Both the position numbers and the translations under genes were made by a program. From Methylobrevis albus (GTDB taxonomy: Bacteria > Pseudomonadota > Alphaproteobacteria > Rhizobiales > Pleomorphomonadaceae), in assembly GCF_015904235.1 (NCBI RefSeq), contig NZ_JADZLT010000041.1, positions 53,571 through 117,570 of the forward strand: DNA of 64,000 bases, in the 5' to 3' direction. Position 1 is the first letter of the stretch. Every line of letters starts with the position of its first letter. The notes under the pieces are model-generated. The model was not told the origin of the DNA and did no database searches. It worked only from the letters and a program-made list of their open reading frames with translations. Below are positions 27,198 through 36,076 of this stretch, one piece after another.

Positions 27198-28121
27198 TCA
27201 GGCCGTGATGATACTGAGCACGCGCGGATGCGCCTCGATCGAGCCGTTCGTCGGGGCGATCGGGTCGCCGTCGACCTGCATTTCCACGTCGGCACCGGCG
27301 AAGCGCACCTTCACCACGGCACGGTCGGTGACGCCGGAGAGGCGCGCGAGGCGGCCGAGCCCCAGCATGACCCCGGCCTTGAGCAGGGCGAGGGGGCGGT
27401 CGTCGTCGACCGTGACGAGGCGGAGGCCCGGCACGGTCACGCCGGTGTGCGGCGTCAGGGTCAGCGGTCCGCCGTAGCAGCGCGCGGTGGTGGCGACCGC
27501 GATCCGGCAGGTGAAGGTCTCGCCGTCGGCGGTGACGATGACGTCCGGCCGGTCGCGGCGGAAGGCGAGGCGGAAGATCGCCGCCACATAGGCTAGCTTG
27601 CCGATCCGGCGCTTCAGTTTCGGATCGACCCCGTGCACCACGGCGGCGTCGAAGCCGGCCGAGGCCATCAGCAGGAACGGTCGGTCGCCGATGCGGCCGA
27701 GATAGAGCGGCGCGATCTTTCGCGCGACGATCGACTCGGCGATGCGGTGCGCGGCGAACGGCAGCGAGAGTTCGGCGGCAAGGACGTTGGCGGTGCCGAA
27801 GGGCAGGATCGCCAGCGCCGGTGGCGCCGCGGGCCGGTCGACGAGCCCGCGCACCGCCTCGTTGATCGAGCCGTCGCCGCCGCCGACCACCAGCGTATCC
27901 ACGGTCGGCGACAGGCCGCGCGCGATCTCGACGAGTTCACCGGCCTGCCGCGTCAGCCGCACGTCTGTGCGCACGCCGAGATCGTCGAGACGCGCCACCA
28001 GCCGGTCGAGTGTCTGGAAGCGGAAGCCGCCGGCGGTCGGGTTGGCGACCACCTGGACATGCCGCGTCACCGGGGCGACCGGCTCGGGGCCGCCGAAAGC
28101 CGGCACCGTCTCCGTGTTCAC
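27198..28121 (-). CDS. Diacylglycerol/lipid kinase family protein
   Basis: A 307-aa soluble lipid kinase of the DAGK_cat superfamily (YegS/DgkB type). The nucleotide-binding motif [14 protein letters not shown] lies near residue 81 and [16 protein letters not shown] near 108. The C-terminal beta-rich domain contains [10 protein letters not shown], with the conserved DGD/E. It phosphorylates a lipid or sphingoid alcohol; the substrate is unknown. The start is a GTG at 28121 that overlaps the rnhA stop (GTGA), so it is translationally coupled to rnhA and thrB. Confidence 0.85.
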   Translation of the reverse strand: MNTETVPAFGGPEPVAPVTRHVQVVANPTAGGFRFQTLDRLVARLDDLGVRTDVRLTRQAGELVEIARGLSPTVDTLVVGGGDGSINEAVRGLVDRPAAPPALAILPFGTANVLAAELSLPFAAHRIAESIVARKIAPLYLGRIGDRPFLLMASAGFDAAVVHGVDPKLKRRIGKLAYVAAIFRLAFRRDRPDVIVTADGETFTCRIAVATTARCYGGPLTLTPHTGVTVPGLRLVTVDDDRPLALLKAGVMLGLGRLARLSGVTDRAVVKVRFAGADVEMQVDGDPIAPTNGSIEAHPRVLSIITA

Positions 28122-28678
28122 CCGGCCTCTCCACCGCCTGCGGCGGGCAGCCCGCCGCGCCGCTTCAGGAACGGCCGCATCCCCTCGCGCGCCAGCGCGT
28201 CGGCGCGCTCGTTCATCGGATGGCCGGCGTGGCCGCGGACCCAGTGCCAGGTCACGGTGTGGCGCAGGCGCTGCTCCTCGAGCGCCTGCCAGAGCTCGGC
28301 GTTCTTGACCGGCTTGCGGTCGGCCGTGCGCCAGCCGTTGCGCTTCCAGTTGTGGATCCAGCTCGAGATGCCGCCCTTCACATACTGCGAATCGGTGTGG
28401 ATCTCGACGGTGCACGGGCGCTTTAGCGCCGTCAGCGCCGCGATCGCCGCCATCAGTTCCATGCGGTTGTTGGTGGTGTCCGGCTCGCCGCCGCAGAGCT
28501 CCTTCTCGACGTCGCCGAAGCCGAGGATGGCGCCCCAGCCGCCGGGGCCGGGATTACCCGAGCAGGCGCCGTCGGTGAAGATCACCACCTTGCGGCCGGC
28601 GTCGATCGCCGTCTCGATCGCGGCGGCCGTCGTCTCGCTGTCTTGCATCTTGGTCCCGGTCGTCGGTTGGGCGGTCAT
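28118..28678 (-). CDS. rnhA: Ribonuclease HI
   Basis: A 186-aa ribonuclease HI, which degrades the RNA strand of RNA-DNA hybrids. The catalytic carboxylates are D36 ([16 protein letters not shown]), E74 (NNRMELMAA), D96 (EIHTDSQYV) and D160 (NERADALA), with the conserved H150 in RGHAGH. Residues 1-30 extend beyond the usual 150-aa form. A start at the internal ATG at 28648 would shorten it to 176 aa, but the ATG at 28678 overlaps the thrB stop (ATGA) and is preferred. The thrB-rnhA pairing is common in alphaproteobacteria. Confidence 0.93.
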   Translation of the reverse strand: MTAQPTTGTKMQDSETTAAAIETAIDAGRKVVIFTDGACSGNPGPGGWGAILGFGDVEKELCGGEPDTTNNRMELMAAIAALTALKRPCTVEIHTDSQYVKGGISSWIHNWKRNGWRTADRKPVKNAELWQALEEQRLRHTVTWHWVRGHAGHPMNERADALAREGMRPFLKRRGGLPAAGGGEAG

Positions 28679-29640
28679 GGCGTCATCCCGTAGGCGCCGA
28701 CGCCGGTGACGCGCTGGTGGAAGCGGAGCTTGCGGAGATACTCGATCGGATCCTTCGGCGTCACCAGGGCGCCGGGCGGCACGTTGAGCCAGTCGTAGAG
28801 CCGCGACAGCAGGAAGCGCATCGCGGCGCCGCGGGCGAGCAGCGGCAGCGCCGCGCGTTCCCCGGGCGTCAGCGGCCGGCGGCTTTCGTAGCCGGCGATC
28901 AGCGCGCGGGCCTTGGTGACGTTGAACTGCAGGTCGGTCTCGAAGCACCAGGCGTTGAGGCAGATCACGAGGTCGTAGGCGAGGAAGTCGTTGCAGGCGA
29001 AATAGAAGTCGATCAGCCCCGAGAGGTCGTCACCGAGGAAGAAGACGTTGTCGGGGAACAGATCGGCGTGGATCACCCCGGCCGGCAGCGCCTTCGGCCA
29101 TTCCGCCTCGAGGCGGCCGAGCTCGGCGTCGATCTCGGCGGCAAGGCCGGGCTGTACCTCGTCGGCGCGGTCGGCGGAGCGCTCGAACAGCGGGCGCCAG
29201 CCGGGCAGCGACAGCGCGTTGGTGCGGTGCACGGCGAAATCGGCGCCTGCGGCGTGCAGGTCGGCGAGCGCCACGCCGAGCTGGGCGCAATGCGGCAGCC
29301 GCGGCCGGCGCACCGAGACCCCATCGAGGAAGGTGACGATCGCCGCGGGCCGGCCGGCGAGGCGGCCGAGGGCGGCGCCCGAACGGGCGCGCACGGGGGT
29401 GGGGCAGTTGATGCCGCGACCGGCGAGATGCTGCATCAGGCCGATGAAGAACGGCAGTTCGGCCTCGTTCACCCGCTTCTCGTAGAGCGTCAGGATGAAG
29501 CTCGCCGCGGTGGTGCGCAGCAGGAAGTTGGAGTTCTCGACGCCTTCGGCGATGCCCTTGAACGACACGAGTTCGCCGATGTCGTAGTCGGCGATGAAGG
29601 CGGCGAGGTCCTCGTCGCCGACGTCGGTGTAGACCGCCAT
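28675..29640 (-). CDS. thrB: Homoserine kinase, type II (aminoglycoside-phosphotransferase fold)
   Basis: A 321-aa kinase that phosphorylates homoserine in threonine synthesis. It belongs to the APH-like ThrB form rather than the GHMP form. The catalytic loop is [17 protein letters not shown] near residue 195 and the metal-binding Asp is in [16 protein letters not shown] near 213. The N-terminus ([23 protein letters not shown]) is characteristic, and length is normal. It lies 73 nt downstream of ispH on the same strand and is coupled to rnhA. Confidence 0.92.
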   Translation of the reverse strand: MAVYTDVGDEDLAAFIADYDIGELVSFKGIAEGVENSNFLLRTTAASFILTLYEKRVNEAELPFFIGLMQHLAGRGINCPTPVRARSGAALGRLAGRPAAIVTFLDGVSVRRPRLPHCAQLGVALADLHAAGADFAVHRTNALSLPGWRPLFERSADRADEVQPGLAAEIDAELGRLEAEWPKALPAGVIHADLFPDNVFFLGDDLSGLIDFYFACNDFLAYDLVICLNAWCFETDLQFNVTKARALIAGYESRRPLTPGERAALPLLARGAAMRFLLSRLYDWLNVPPGALVTPKDPIEYLRKLRFHQRVTGVGAYGMTP

Positions 29641-29713
29641 GAACGTCCCCGGTACTGGGCGAAGAGATCGGATCGGTGAAGATACCGCCCGGCGAAGGTG
29701 ATGGCGGAGGCTG

Positions 29714-30685
29714 CTACTCGGCCGCCGGCTGGCGCAATTCGCGCGGCAGGTTGAACGACACGGTCTCGTCGGCGGTGCGCACCTCCTCGACCGTGACGGC
29801 GTAGCGGGCGGCGAAGGCGTCGATCACCTCCTCGACCAGCACTTCCGGCGCCGAGGCCCCCGCGGTGAGGCCGAGATTGGCGACGGGGCCGACGGCGTCC
29901 CAGTCGATGTCGCTGGCGCGCTGGATCAGGAAGGCGCGCTCGCAGCCGGCGCGCGCGGCGACCTCGCGCAGGCGCTGCGAGTTCGACGAGTTCGGCGCGC
30001 CGACTACCAGCATCGCGTCGACCTTCGGCGCCACGACGCGCACCGCGTCCTGCCGGTTGGTGGTGGCGTAGCAGATGTCGTCCTTGTGCGGGGCGACAAT
30101 GGCCGGGAAGCGCCGGGTCAGCGCCGCGACGATCGCGCGGGTATCGTCGACGGACAGGGTGGTCTGGGTGATCCAGGCGAGATTGGCTTCGTCGCGCGGC
30201 TCGACGGTCTCGGCGTCGGCTTCCGTCTCCACCAGCGTCACGGCGCCCTCGGGCAACTGCCCCATGGTGCCGATCACCTCCGGGTGGCCGGCGTGGCCGA
30301 CGAGGATGATGTGGCGGCCGCGGCGATGGTGGATCTCGGCCTCGCGGTGCACCTTGGAGACCAGCGGGCAGGTGGCGTCGAGGTAGAACATCGACCGCGC
30401 CGCGGCATCGGCCGGCACCGCCTTCGGCACCCCGTGCGCGGAGAAGACCACCGGCTGGCGATCCGACGGCGGGATCTCGTCGAGTTCCTCGACGAAGACG
30501 GCGCCCTTCCGGCGCAGCCCCTCGACGACGTATTTGTTGTGGACGATCTCGTGGCGCACATAGACCGGCGCGCCATAGCGCTCCAGCGCCAGCTCGACGA
30601 TCTGGATCGCCCGGTCGACGCCGGCACAGAAGCCGCGCGGCGCACAGAGATAGACGTTGAGCGGCGGCTTTGCGGCGTCGGTCAC
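29714..30685 (-). CDS. ispH: 4-hydroxy-3-methylbut-2-enyl diphosphate reductase
   Basis: A 323-aa iron-sulfur enzyme that makes IPP and DMAPP in the last step of the MEP isoprenoid pathway. The three cluster cysteines are C20 ([10 protein letters not shown]), C106 ([10 protein letters not shown]) and C205 (DDICYATTN). The histidine and glutamate motifs ([24 protein letters not shown]) and PNSSNSQRL are also present. A GTG at 30685 gives the family-like start; an ATG at 30766 would add 27 residues of poor match. It heads an ispH-thrB-rnhA-lipid-kinase run. Polyprenyl lipids used by the glycan loci derive from this pathway, though no regulatory link is seen. Confidence 0.95.
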   Translation of the reverse strand: MTDAAKPPLNVYLCAPRGFCAGVDRAIQIVELALERYGAPVYVRHEIVHNKYVVEGLRRKGAVFVEELDEIPPSDRQPVVFSAHGVPKAVPADAAARSMFYLDATCPLVSKVHREAEIHHRRGRHIILVGHAGHPEVIGTMGQLPEGAVTLVETEADAETVEPRDEANLAWITQTTLSVDDTRAIVAALTRRFPAIVAPHKDDICYATTNRQDAVRVVAPKVDAMLVVGAPNSSNSQRLREVAARAGCERAFLIQRASDIDWDAVGPVANLGLTAGASAPEVLVEEVIDAFAARYAVTVEEVRTADETVSFNLPRELRQPAAE

Positions 30686-30856
30686 GGTGGTTCTCGTCCG
30701 GGTGGGCGGCCCTGCGGTGGCGCCCCGCACAAGGCGCAATTGGAGGCGATGGGCCCCGTGTGTCAAGGCCGGAGCGGCCGGGCGGGGCGCGGTGCCGCCC
30801 CTGTCGCCAATCCGAAACGGCCCTGCTATAGAGGGCGCCGTGGAGGGACCTCGCGC

Positions 30857-31432
30857 ATGTCTTCGGTCGGTCGTCGCTTTTTCCGTCTTGTCGCTGCCGC
30901 GCCGCTCGCCATCCTGGCGGCCTGTTCGAACGGCCCGGATCTCAATCCGGCCAGCCTAGTCTCCGGCGGCAGCGATCCGCAGGCCGTGGCCGAATCCGCC
31001 GCGCGCTTCACCAGCGCCCGCACCTGCCCGACCGTCGCCGTCCGCGACGGCACCCAGGTCTTCACCATCTACGAGCGCGGCCGCGACCAGGATCCGAAGG
31101 GCATCCGCTTCCAGGCGAACATCGGCCAGATGGCGCGCGAGTGCACCGACGTCGGCGACTCGACCATCGTCAAGGTCGGTGTCGCCGGTCGCCTGATCAA
31201 CGGCCCGACCGGCGCCACCGGCAATGTCGACCTGCCGCTGCGCGTCGTCCTGCTGCGCAACGGTGCCGAGGTGGTCTACTCGCAGCTCTTCCGCGTGCCG
31301 GCGTCGCTGGCGGCCGGCCAGGGCAATGTGCTGTGGACCCACGTCGCCGACGGCATCCAGATTCCCGCCGACAAGCGCTCCGGGACGCTGCAGATCTACG
31401 TCGGCTTCGACGAAGGCCCGGCCGGGAGCTGA
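30857..31432 (+). CDS. Putative lipoprotein of unknown function
   Basis: A 191-aa protein with a lipoprotein signal peptide: [21 protein letters not shown], lipobox LAAC with the acylated Cys at residue 23. The mature part is a soluble beta-rich domain ([31 protein letters not shown]) with two more cysteines (ARTCPTV and ARECTDV). No family is recognised with confidence. It should sit in the outer or inner membrane facing the periplasm. The ATG at 30857 is preceded by GGAGGGACC. It converges with the acyltransferase gene, whose stop is only 10 nt away. Confidence 0.75.
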   Translation: MSSVGRRFFRLVAAAPLAILAACSNGPDLNPASLVSGGSDPQAVAESAARFTSARTCPTVAVRDGTQVFTIYERGRDQDPKGIRFQANIGQMARECTDVGDSTIVKVGVAGRLINGPTGATGNVDLPLRVVLLRNGAEVVYSQLFRVPASLAAGQGNVLWTHVADGIQIPADKRSGTLQIYVGFDEGPAGS

Positions 31433-31441
31433 TCCCCGGTC

Positions 31442-32638
31442 TCAGTCCTTTCCTGCGATCCGGCGCGACAGGCCGCGACCGGCGGCGATCATCGGCGCTT
31501 CGAGGAAGCGCCAGGCAAGCGCGCTGGCGGCGAGCGTCGCGAGCGTTGCCGTGACGGCGAGGCCGATCGCGAACAGCTCGCGGTGGGCGCCCAGCGTCTC
31601 GTTGCCGAAGCCGAGCACGAACAGGCCGGCGACCGTGAACAGCATCGGGAAGTGGATCAGGTAGATCCCGTAGGAGAGGTCGCCGAGCGCCTTCAGCGGT
31701 GCCGACACCGCGACCCGTGGCGGCGCTTCCAGCAGCAGCACGACGAGCGCGACCGAAACCATCACCTCAAAAAGGTTGGTGACCGGATCGGCGTGGCCGC
31801 CGTAGGCGTAGCCGGCGGCGTCCATCAGCGCGCGGCCGTTCATCAGCACGAGGAACAGCGCGACCGGCAGCAGCACGCGGGCGGCGGTGCCGAGCGCAGC
31901 GAGCCTCGGCCGCAGCATCAGGCCGATATGCAGGGCGAGGATGCCGGCGGCGAAGTTCACCATGAAGGCCGGCCAGCGGTAGAGCAGGATGTGGCTGTCC
32001 GGCGCCATGCGCATCGCGAACGAGACGACCAGCAGCGCCAGCGTCAGCACGATCGCGCGCGCCGGAGTGCGGGCGCCGAGCACGAACAGCGGCATCAGCG
32101 CCGAGGCGACGAGTTCGACGAAGATCGACCAGGTCGGTGGGTTTAGCTTGTCGATCAGGCCGAGGAAGCTCGCCGCGATCTTCACCGGCGAGAACGCCTC
32201 GTCGTAGTGGCCGAAGAACGACGCCTCGAACAACGGGCTCGTCACGCGCGGATGCAGGAAAAGGTAGTAGGCCAGCGCGAAGGCGGAGGTCGCGATCAGC
32301 AGCGGATAGAGCCGGAACAGCCGGCGCACGCCATAGGCGACGGTCTCGGCCAGGCCCCCGGCGTAGCGCCGGAGCGAGATCGCCAGCACCGCGCCGCTGA
32401 GCACGTAGAACAGCGCCACCGCCGCGCCGCCCCCCGCCATCAGCCCGAGCGGGCTGGTCGACAATGCATTGAAGGCGAGCAGCGCGAGCACGTGGCTCCA
32501 CAGCACCGCAAGGGCGGCGATCCCGCGCACGCCGTGCAGCGCGCCGGCGAACGGCCGGTCGAAGGCGGCAGGCACCGCCAGCAGGGCCGGGCGCTCCATG
32601 GCCCGGCGACGATAGGCGCGGATGTCGTCGACGGTCAT
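31442..32638 (-). CDS. Acyltransferase family 3 (OafA/YrhL-type) membrane protein
   Basis: A 398-aa integral membrane O-acyltransferase. The start of the family domain is ALHGVRGIAALAVLWSHVLA near residue 29, with the active-site His in LWSH. Helices run through NPPTWSIFVELVASALMPLFVLG and GDLSYGIYLIHFPMLF, both standard family blocks. Members acetylate or succinylate exopolysaccharides, O-antigens and peptidoglycan. The ATG at 32638 is preceded by AAGGAGCACGCC and lies 10 nt after the GNAT stop. It is the last gene of the second exopolysaccharide operon, which suggests it decorates that polymer. Confidence 0.85.
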   Translation of the reverse strand: MTVDDIRAYRRRAMERPALLAVPAAFDRPFAGALHGVRGIAALAVLWSHVLALLAFNALSTSPLGLMAGGGAAVALFYVLSGAVLAISLRRYAGGLAETVAYGVRRLFRLYPLLIATSAFALAYYLFLHPRVTSPLFEASFFGHYDEAFSPVKIAASFLGLIDKLNPPTWSIFVELVASALMPLFVLGARTPARAIVLTLALLVVSFAMRMAPDSHILLYRWPAFMVNFAAGILALHIGLMLRPRLAALGTAARVLLPVALFLVLMNGRALMDAAGYAYGGHADPVTNLFEVMVSVALVVLLLEAPPRVAVSAPLKALGDLSYGIYLIHFPMLFTVAGLFVLGFGNETLGAHRELFAIGLAVTATLATLAASALAWRFLEAPMIAAGRGLSRRIAGKD

Positions 32639-32648
32639 GGCGTGCTCC

Positions 32649-33845
32649 TTACTTGCCGACCACCCGGCGAACGCGGCGGTTGAGCTCGGGATGCAGGTCG
32701 AGGTAGTGGCGGATCGAGCGGCGCAGCCGGGCCTCGATGGCAACGATGCGGCCGCGGGTGGTGAGCGGCTGCTGGTACTCGAAGAGGTCGACCTGCCGGC
32801 CGTCGAAGCGCTCCTTGTAGTGGAGGTTGCCGACGCCGATGTCGAAGACGTCGAGCCCCGCCGCCTTCCAGTGCGCCTGGGTCTCCACCATGTTGCAGAG
32901 GCCGGGCGAATAGCGACGGTACTCCTCGCCGCCCATCGCGGTGACGATGCCGTTCCAGCGGCCGCGGTGGACGAAGCCGTAGATGACGGCGATCAGCGTG
33001 CCGTCGAGTTCGATCGCCGTCAGGCTGACCCGGCCGTCGGCGCAGCCGCGGTGCGCGAGGTCGCGAAAGAAGCCGCCGATATGCGGCTCGTCGAGATTGC
33101 TGGTCTGGCCGAGTTCGGCGCAGCGCACCCGGCGCTGCAGGATCATCGCGTCGATCAGCCGGTCCGCCTCGGCGGCATTTCCGGCGACGAGGAAGCGGTA
33201 GTCGCCGGCCTTCTTCATCTTGCGGATCTTGCCGGCGGCGTCCTTGTAGGCGCCGGTCCGGGTGATGTCGACGCCGGCCATCGGCACCACGGCCGTGGTG
33301 ACGCCCATGGCGGCGACGCCGGGCAGCAGTGCCAGCGGGTTGGGGAGGTTGCCGACGGTCGGCGGCATCTTCTTCATGGTGATCGCGTCGGCCACCGGCA
33401 GCTTCGCGATGATGCGGCGCCAGAGCTGGACGGCGCTCGCATGGTCGAACACGGCGTCGCGCGCCAACAGCGGCGCGGCATAGTCGCAGAGGTCGAGGTC
33501 GGCGAGCTCGATCTTCCTGAGGCCTTTCACCCGCCGCATCACGAACGGCACGATGACCTGTGGCCGCCCGTCGGCGCCGTGCACGGTGACGACGATCGGC
33601 GCTGCCCGGCTCGCCGGGACGAGTTCGGTGAGGAACGGCTGCATGAAGAAGCGGGTCTGGAACACGCTGAGGCTGCCGGACTGCTCCAGCCGGTCCCAGG
33701 CCGCCCAGAGCGCCGGGTTCGCCATGTCGGTGTGGACCTCGATCGCGAGCTGGCCGACGTCGACGGCGCCGGCGGGCGCGGCACTCCACGCGGGCTCGGC
33801 GGCGAAATCGGCAAGGTCGAGGCGGACGGCGCCTTCGGTCATCAT
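32649..33845 (-). CDS. GNAT-fold protein of the BioF2/FemAB-like type
   Basis: A 398-aa soluble protein with a tandem-GNAT layout as in FemAB-like and BioF2-like (Acetyltransf_6) proteins. The C-terminal half has AIELDGTLIAVIYGFVHRGRWNGIVTA-like strands and SPGLCNMVETQAHWKAAGLDVFDIGVG, the conserved acyl-CoA-binding region. Such proteins are frequent in exopolysaccharide loci (for example XrtA-linked ones) and are thought to acylate sugars or transfer amino acids. Two adjacent ATGs open the gene (33845 and 33842). It sits between the GH5 and acyltransferase genes with gaps of 50 and 10 nt. Confidence 0.8.
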   Translation of the reverse strand: MMTEGAVRLDLADFAAEPAWSAAPAGAVDVGQLAIEVHTDMANPALWAAWDRLEQSGSLSVFQTRFFMQPFLTELVPASRAAPIVVTVHGADGRPQVIVPFVMRRVKGLRKIELADLDLCDYAAPLLARDAVFDHASAVQLWRRIIAKLPVADAITMKKMPPTVGNLPNPLALLPGVAAMGVTTAVVPMAGVDITRTGAYKDAAGKIRKMKKAGDYRFLVAGNAAEADRLIDAMILQRRVRCAELGQTSNLDEPHIGGFFRDLAHRGCADGRVSLTAIELDGTLIAVIYGFVHRGRWNGIVTAMGGEEYRRYSPGLCNMVETQAHWKAAGLDVFDIGVGNLHYKERFDGRQVDLFEYQQPLTTRGRIVAIEARLRRSIRHYLDLHPELNRRVRRVVGK

Positions 33846-33895
33846 TGCACGCGTGTCCCTCGGGTTCGTGGTGCCGGCGGACCGGCGAGAATGGG

Positions 33896-35083
33896 TCAGA
33901 GCCCGTCGCCCTCGCCGCCGACCGACGCCGGGTCGAACAGGGCGCGGACGATGAGCGAATCGGGCAGGCGGGTCAGGTCGTCGAGCAGGCCGAAGCCGTC
34001 GGAAAAGTCCCAGTGGGTCCAGGCGGTGCAGTTCGTCTCCGCCGCATCCACCACCGCGGCGAGCCAGCGGGCCCGGTCGGTCGGGTTGGCGACGAAGCGC
34101 AGCACGCCGAATTCGTTGACGAGGGTCGGGCGCCCCGCCTTGCGGCTCCATTCGGCGAGCAGCGCGAACTCGCGCGCCACCATCGCCGCGTTCCAGTCGA
34201 TCGTCAGCGTGCGGTCGAGCAGATCGGCGCTGCGCTGGTGCCCCTGCGCCTTCAGCGCCTCGATCTGCGACACCACGGCGGGATCGTTGCGCGTCGCCGG
34301 GAACGGCACGGCGGCGAGTGGCGCCAGCGGATCGCCCGGCGGCGCCCAGGTGAGGCCCTGATGCGTGAACGGCATCGGGTCGTAGTAGTGCACGGCGTAG
34401 ACGACGTTGGGATCCTCGAGCGGCTGCATGCGCACGAGCTGGTCGATGCGCTGCGCGCCTGACGGGCCGACGATCAGCGTGTGCTCGGGCAGCACCTCGC
34501 GCAGGTGCGCCGCGAGCCGCGGCATCTGCTCGGACCAGACGGCTTCGCCGGCCGAGGGCTCGTTGAGGAGTTCCGCGAACACGGCATCGGCGGGGAAATC
34601 GCGAATGACGCCCGCGAGGCGGGTCCACGCGGTGGCGATTTCCGCTTCCGCGGCGTCCGGATCGCTGACGTGCAGCTCCGAGAAGCGGCGACCGGGGTGG
34701 AGGTCGACCGACGCGGCCCAGCCGTTCGCGGTCAGGCGGGCGAGCACGCTGCGCAGGCTTTCGAGGGTGAGCGCCGTCTCGGCCTCGCTCGCAAAGCGCG
34801 GCATGACCAGCTCGCCGTTCACCGGCAGGCGGATGTGGCGCATGCCGAGCAGCTGGAGGTGGTCGAGCACCACCGGGTCGGGCGTGCGCGTCTCGGGCGC
34901 TTCCACCCAGTCCGGCACGTTGAAGCCGCGCGACAGCGCCGCCATGCGGTTGGCCGGGACGCTCGAACCCTCGAGGGCGAAGCAGCCGGGAAAGTCAGCC
35001 GCCGCCATCGCCGGCGCCGGCAGCAGGGCGGCGGCGAGGGCGAGGAGGCCGGCGGCGAGGCCGCTGCGCGTACGGCCGCTCAT
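33896..35083 (-). CDS. Exported glycoside hydrolase family 5 (cellulase-like)
   Basis: A 395-aa secreted glycanase. A Sec signal peptide covers residues 1-28 (AAGLLALAAALLPAPAMA). The GH5 barrel shows the acid/base E175 in LLNEPSAG and the nucleophile E324 in LVNEFGVLRF, plus ARG-like MRHIRLPVNGE near 81 and VYAVHYYDPMPFTHQG near 228. GH5 enzymes cut beta-linked glucans or mannans. Within an exopolysaccharide operon it may trim, release or edit the polymer in the periplasm. The ATG at 35083 overlaps the WecB/TagA stop (ATGA), which fixes its start against longer frames. Confidence 0.88.
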   Translation of the reverse strand: MSGRTRSGLAAGLLALAAALLPAPAMAAADFPGCFALEGSSVPANRMAALSRGFNVPDWVEAPETRTPDPVVLDHLQLLGMRHIRLPVNGELVMPRFASEAETALTLESLRSVLARLTANGWAASVDLHPGRRFSELHVSDPDAAEAEIATAWTRLAGVIRDFPADAVFAELLNEPSAGEAVWSEQMPRLAAHLREVLPEHTLIVGPSGAQRIDQLVRMQPLEDPNVVYAVHYYDPMPFTHQGLTWAPPGDPLAPLAAVPFPATRNDPAVVSQIEALKAQGHQRSADLLDRTLTIDWNAAMVAREFALLAEWSRKAGRPTLVNEFGVLRFVANPTDRARWLAAVVDAAETNCTAWTHWDFSDGFGLLDDLTRLPDSLIVRALFDPASVGGEGDGL

Positions 35084-35916
35084 CGCGACCTCGTCGCGAG
35101 CAGCCACACCGCGTGCGGATTGGTGGTGAGGTAGCGGCGGCCGAGGCGCTTCGGCTCCAGCATCATCCGGTAGAACCATTCGAGGCCGAAGCGCTGCATC
35201 AGGCCGGGGGCGCGGCTCTTCGCTCCGGAGAGGAAGTCGAACAGGCCACCCGAGGTCTTGATCAGGCCGACGCCGGTGAGGCGGTGGCGGTTGCGCGACA
35301 CGAAGCGCTGTTCGAGCGGCACGCCGAAACCGATCCACAGGATGTCCGGCGCTGCGGCGTTGATCTCGGCGACCAGCGCATCCTCGTCCTCGCGCTTGAA
35401 ATAGCCGTCGCGGGCGCCGGCGAAGACGAGCCTTGGATAGAGCGCGCGCATGTTGGCGACCGCTTTGCGATTCACCTCCGGCGAGCCGCCGAGGAAATAG
35501 AAGCGCGTGCCGGTCGCCTCGGCGACCTTGGCCGAATCGTGCACGAGATCGGTGGTGGCGAGGCGCTCGGGCAGGGGGCGGGCGCAGACGTAGCGCGAGG
35601 CGACGACCATCGGCGTGCCGTCGGCATGGATGAGATCGGCCTCGGCGAACAGCGCCCGGATCTCCGGATCGGTGGCGCAGTTGGACAGCACCTGGCCGTT
35701 GGCCGAGGTGACGTAGAGCGGCGGCAGGCCGCGTCCGCGGCGGGAGAGCGCCCAGTCGTTCATCAGCCGCGCCGCCTCGCCGCGGTCCTGCACGGCGATC
35801 GGCAGGCCGCCGAGCACTACGGTCGGGATCGCCGCGGGGGAGGGGGCGTCCGGCCGGGGAGACGGGGCGGCCTCCGCGCGTGCGGCAAAGGTATCGTCGG
35901 TCAACGCAACGGACAT
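35080..35916 (-). CDS. WecB/TagA/CpsF family glycosyltransferase (GT26)
   Basis: A 278-aa transferase of the N-acetylmannosaminyl/glucosyl-type GT26 family. Family motifs are YVTSANGQVLSNC near residue 68, ADLIHADGTPMV near 93, RFYFLGGSPEVNRKA near 137, and ILWIGFGVPLEQRFVSRNR near 191. The first 30 residues are a Pro/Ala-rich extension. These enzymes add the second sugar to a lipid-diphosphate carrier; in this locus the first sugar is likely added by the phosphotransferase at 36077. It is coupled to the GH5 gene by a 4-nt overlap. Confidence 0.88.
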   Translation of the reverse strand: MSVALTDDTFAARAEAAPSPRPDAPSPAAIPTVVLGGLPIAVQDRGEAARLMNDWALSRRGRGLPPLYVTSANGQVLSNCATDPEIRALFAEADLIHADGTPMVVASRYVCARPLPERLATTDLVHDSAKVAEATGTRFYFLGGSPEVNRKAVANMRALYPRLVFAGARDGYFKREDEDALVAEINAAAPDILWIGFGVPLEQRFVSRNRHRLTGVGLIKTSGGLFDFLSGAKSRAPGLMQRFGLEWFYRMMLEPKRLGRRYLTTNPHAVWLLATRSR

Positions 35917-36076
35917 GGTGGCAATCCTGTCGATGTCACGCCGGTCGAGACAGCGTTGGGGCGTTGTTGTCGTGATGCTGCGGAGTATAGGTCTCCGTCT
36001 TTAAGATTGTTGCGTCTGGAAAGTCGAAAAACCGCGCTGTACCGGTAACGGATCATCAACCGTGACCGCTCCCGCC
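35917..36076. promoter_or_regulatory. Intergenic gap before the WecB-led operon
   Basis: This 160-nt gap separates the WecB/TagA start from the end of the phosphotransferase gene, both on the minus strand. It is less GC-rich than its surroundings around 35990-36030 (gtctttaagattgttgcg, gaaaaaccgcg). An extra promoter for the 35916-31442 operon is plausible, but no convincing -35/-10 pair was settled. Confidence 0.25.

Noticed and set aside
24795..27596. Plus-strand frame of about 933 codons in another frame of the co-polymerase gene
   Set aside because: The product is an arginine- and proline-rich shadow without domains, while the overlapping frame has a full Wzz architecture.
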